Assembly: GCF_000166775.1 (NCBI RefSeq)
Contig: NC_014720.1
Coordinates: 248,001-312,000, forward strand
Reading direction: 5' to 3'
DNA length: 64,000 nucleotides
Source: Caldicellulosiruptor kronotskyensis 2002
Lineage (GTDB): Bacteria; Bacillota; Thermoanaerobacteria; Caldicellulosiruptorales; Caldicellulosiruptoraceae
Shown: positions 63,997 to 64,000 of the stretch, piece by piece
Numbering within the stretch: position 1 is the stretch's first letter
Layout of the letters: the number at the start of each line of letters is the position of its first letter
Translations under genes and position numbers: made by a program
The notes under the pieces: model-generated
What the model was told of the DNA's origin: nothing
The model's input: the letters and a program-made list of their open reading frames with translations, nothing else
Databases searched by the model: none

Positions 63997-64000
63997 GATT

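Overview
The window is AT-rich chromosomal DNA from a Gram-positive, S-layer-bearing, carbohydrate-degrading anaerobe. Gene content points to a thermophilic clostridial relative, most likely Caldicellulosiruptor: GH2 and GH3 glycosidases, a five-gene split glutamate synthase, several SLH-domain proteins, flagellar genes next to an mreB/mbl gene, and many IS elements. The genus is recalled from family-level resemblance, not from a search. I saw no rRNA, tRNA or CRISPR array.

Layout. 1-11.8 kb is almost all minus strand: a GH2 beta-galactosidase cut by the window edge, a four-gene Gld-type ABC operon (ATPase, permease, GldG-like and DUF4340 proteins), a heptad-repeat coiled-coil protein, a CaCA-type cation exchanger and a P2A-type cation ATPase. 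The ATPase leader looks like a yybP-ykoY (Mn2+) riboswitch with a terminator that excludes the aptamer's P1 stem. 12.1-19.9 kb holds a cupin gene, the split glutamate synthase operon (amidotransferase, FMN/Fe-S, ferredoxin, FAD and GXGXG subunits), an HD hydrolase and a lactate-permease-like transporter. 19.9-26.0 kb carries an ISLre2-type element with a 9-bp target duplication, a GH3 glycosidase, a lyase-like gene tail and an IS1182-type element whose transposase has an in-frame stop.

26-46 kb is the most unusual part. Three tandem genes for 35-39-residue peptides share a basic 12-residue N-terminus, Cys13-Ile-x-Ile-Gly17 and a second Cys at 22/23. They are followed by a radical SAM/SPASM maturase, a CPBP membrane protease, an ABC exporter, a small membrane protein, a MacA-like adaptor, a MacB-like permease with its ATPase, and an SLH protein with five tandem repeats of about 140 residues. 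I read this as a ribosomal peptide (RiPP) production, processing, export and self-protection island; its class is not one I recognise. The adaptor promoter shares a 26/32-identical operator-like sequence with the promoter of a YtrA-like GntR gene 7.8 kb away, which heads a second set of ABC-transporter genes. Decayed transposase copies and a decayed dinB that still has its SOS box lie in or beside the island, and two copies of a dispersed repeat sit at about 26.1 and 41.6 kb.

46-64 kb holds a TraX-like gene, a lone TnpB element, an MNT-HEPN toxin-antitoxin pair, dusB, two SLH proteins, a CtpA protease, mreB/mbl with flgF/flgG-type genes and a FlgJ-like gene, and a sugar isomerase with a Gfo/Idh/MocA dehydrogenase. 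The dehydrogenase locus is split by an IS1634-type element flanked by 406-bp direct repeats, which leaves a truncated copy upstream and an intact copy downstream.
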